A stretch of 64,000 nt of DNA. Origin: CALRQJ02 sp943370285 (lineage in GTDB: Bacteria; Bacteroidota; Bacteroidia; Chitinophagales; Chitinophagaceae). The notes under the pieces are model-generated. The model saw only the letters and a list, made by a program, of their open reading frames with translations. It did no database searches and had not been told where the DNA came from. Numbering within the stretch: the first letter of the stretch is position 1; each line of letters begins with the position of its first letter. The stretch is from positions 62,001 through 126,000 of the forward strand of contig CALRQJ020000009.1 of NCBI GenBank assembly GCA_943370285.1. Reading direction: 5' to 3'. A program made the translations under genes and the position numbers. Shown piece after piece: positions 63,278 through 64,000 of this stretch.

Positions 63278-63754
63278 ATGTTTATCGTTAATTATATCAA
63301 AGAAGTGTATAATGCTTGTAAATCGTTGCTGATAGGCATGCGACGTACCGGCTATTATTTCACCCACCATAAAGAAATCATCACTCAACAATATCCCGAC
63401 AATAAGGCTACACTTAACCTGCCTGAACGTTTTCGTGGTGAAGTTGTGATGACTCACGATGAAAATAATGAACATGCCTGTACGGGTTGTACGGCTTGCG
63501 AATTAGCTTGTCCTAACGGCACCATTAAAATTATCACCAAACAAGAAATGAATGCCGAAGGCAAAAAGAAAAAAGCCATAGACACTTTTATTTATCACCT
63601 CGAACTCTGCACCATGTGCAATTTATGTATTGAGGCTTGCCCGACCGATGCCATCAAAATGGCTCAAACTTTTGAACATAGTGTATTTGACCGAAGCAAG
63701 CTTACCAAAAGATTAAATCAACCGGGTTCTAAAATAAGGGAGGGAGTAGAATAA
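63278..63754 (+). CDS. nuoI: complex I subunit I (2[4Fe-4S] ferredoxin-like)
   Basis: A 158-residue subunit with two ferredoxin motifs: CTGCTACELACPNGTI and CTMCNLCIEACPTDAIKM. It carries clusters N6a/N6b, passing electrons to NuoB. The stop codon overlaps the nuoJ start by one base. Confidence 0.95.
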   Translation: MFIVNYIKEVYNACKSLLIGMRRTGYYFTHHKEIITQQYPDNKATLNLPERFRGEVVMTHDENNEHACTGCTACELACPNGTIKIITKQEMNAEGKKKKAIDTFIYHLELCTMCNLCIEACPTDAIKMAQTFEHSVFDRSKLTKRLNQPGSKIREGVE

Positions 63755-64000
63755 TGTCACTAATATTATTTGCATTTTACTGTATTGCTGCGTTCATCTT
63801 AATTACAGGTGTACTAGCAGTTACTACAAGAAAAATATTTCGTTCAGCCATTTGGCTGTTATTCTCTTTAATTGGTATTGCCGCATTGTACTTTTTATTG
63901 GCCGTAGAATTTATTGCGGCAGTACAGATCATAGTATATGTTGGCGGTATTGTGGTGCTAATTATATTCTCGATTTTTCTTACTCAAAAATCAGGCGAAT
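63754..64000 (+). CDS. nuoJ: complex I subunit J, N-terminal fragment
   Basis: The first 82 codons are present; the rest is beyond the right edge. The translation MSLILFAFYCIAAFILITGV, then RKIFRSAIWLLFSLIGIAALYFLLAVEFIAAVQIIVYVGGIVVLIIF, shows NuoJ helices with the conserved EFIAAVQIIVYVGGI block. Its start overlaps the nuoI stop by one base. Confidence 0.93.
   Translation, partial: MSLILFAFYCIAAFILITGVLAVTTRKIFRSAIWLLFSLIGIAALYFLLAVEFIAAVQIIVYVGGIVVLIIFSIFLTQKSGE

Noticed and set aside
1..64000. tRNA, rRNA, transposase, integrase or prophage genes
   Set aside because: None was recognised by eye on either strand; a covariance-model scan would be the decisive test for tRNAs.

Overview
The window is a chromosomal segment of a low-GC member of the Bacteroidota, most likely close to Chitinophagaceae. 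The evidence is a GLPGLI-family protein behind an outer-membrane carboxypeptidase-regulatory/beta-barrel protein, the nusB-DUF1573-yajC-coaE gene order, a DUF2027/Smr protein, many lipoproteins, and upstream boxes matching the Bacteroidota -7 element TAnnTTTG. Gene families were assigned by eye from protein motifs; no database search was run, so species-level placement is an inference.

Layout. 1-11.9 kb: the start of a GH92-type glycosidase gene (cut by the window edge), ssb, mnmA, a lipoprotein, glgB, an outer-membrane beta-barrel protein with a GLPGLI partner, nusB-DUF1573-yajC, coaE and two small enzyme-like proteins. 12-23.9 kb: an Ldh-type oxidoreductase, then a nitrous-oxide/NO island. 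Its minus-strand operon runs cytochrome c, nosZ (clade II, Sec/lipoprotein type), a membrane-NosL fusion, nosD, nosF, nosY, hemerythrin, truncated hemoglobin. It is divergent from a Crp/Fnr regulator, a polytopic His-rich membrane protein and a ScdA/RIC iron-sulfur repair protein, and the shared intergenic region holds Crp-like palindromes. No nitrite or NO reductase is seen in the window. 24-42.7 kb: housekeeping genes (PolB-like exonuclease, holA, hisIE, aroQ, carA, rnpB), a TPR histidine kinase, an amino-acid permease, ccmF/ccmE, an agmatinase-like protein and a radical SAM protein that sits between two tandem-repeat arrays.

42.7-50.1 kb is the accessory region. It starts with nine 21-bp repeats whose T/AATT tracts are phased with the DNA helix. 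A two-gene module follows: an uncharacterised helical protein and an ORC/CDC6-like P-loop ATPase with a zinc ribbon. The module is bracketed by two copies of a roughly 220-260 bp direct repeat, each ending in a promoter-like box. Next is a compact restriction-modification operon: controller protein, beta-class methyltransferase, a second PD-(D/E)XK nuclease, and a restriction enzyme with a CCGG-family-like active site. Two similar double-hairpin elements bracket it, and a 131-bp attC-like palindrome lies inside. The ATPase module and the four-gene restriction operon are the best candidates for a new defence system.

50.1-64 kb: mfd (with a palindromic repeat inserted in frame), an aldo/keto reductase, several envelope or hypothetical proteins, a THUMP RNA methyltransferase, DUF1415, and the start of a complex I operon, nuoA-B-C-D-H-I-J, which lacks nuoEFG between D and H.
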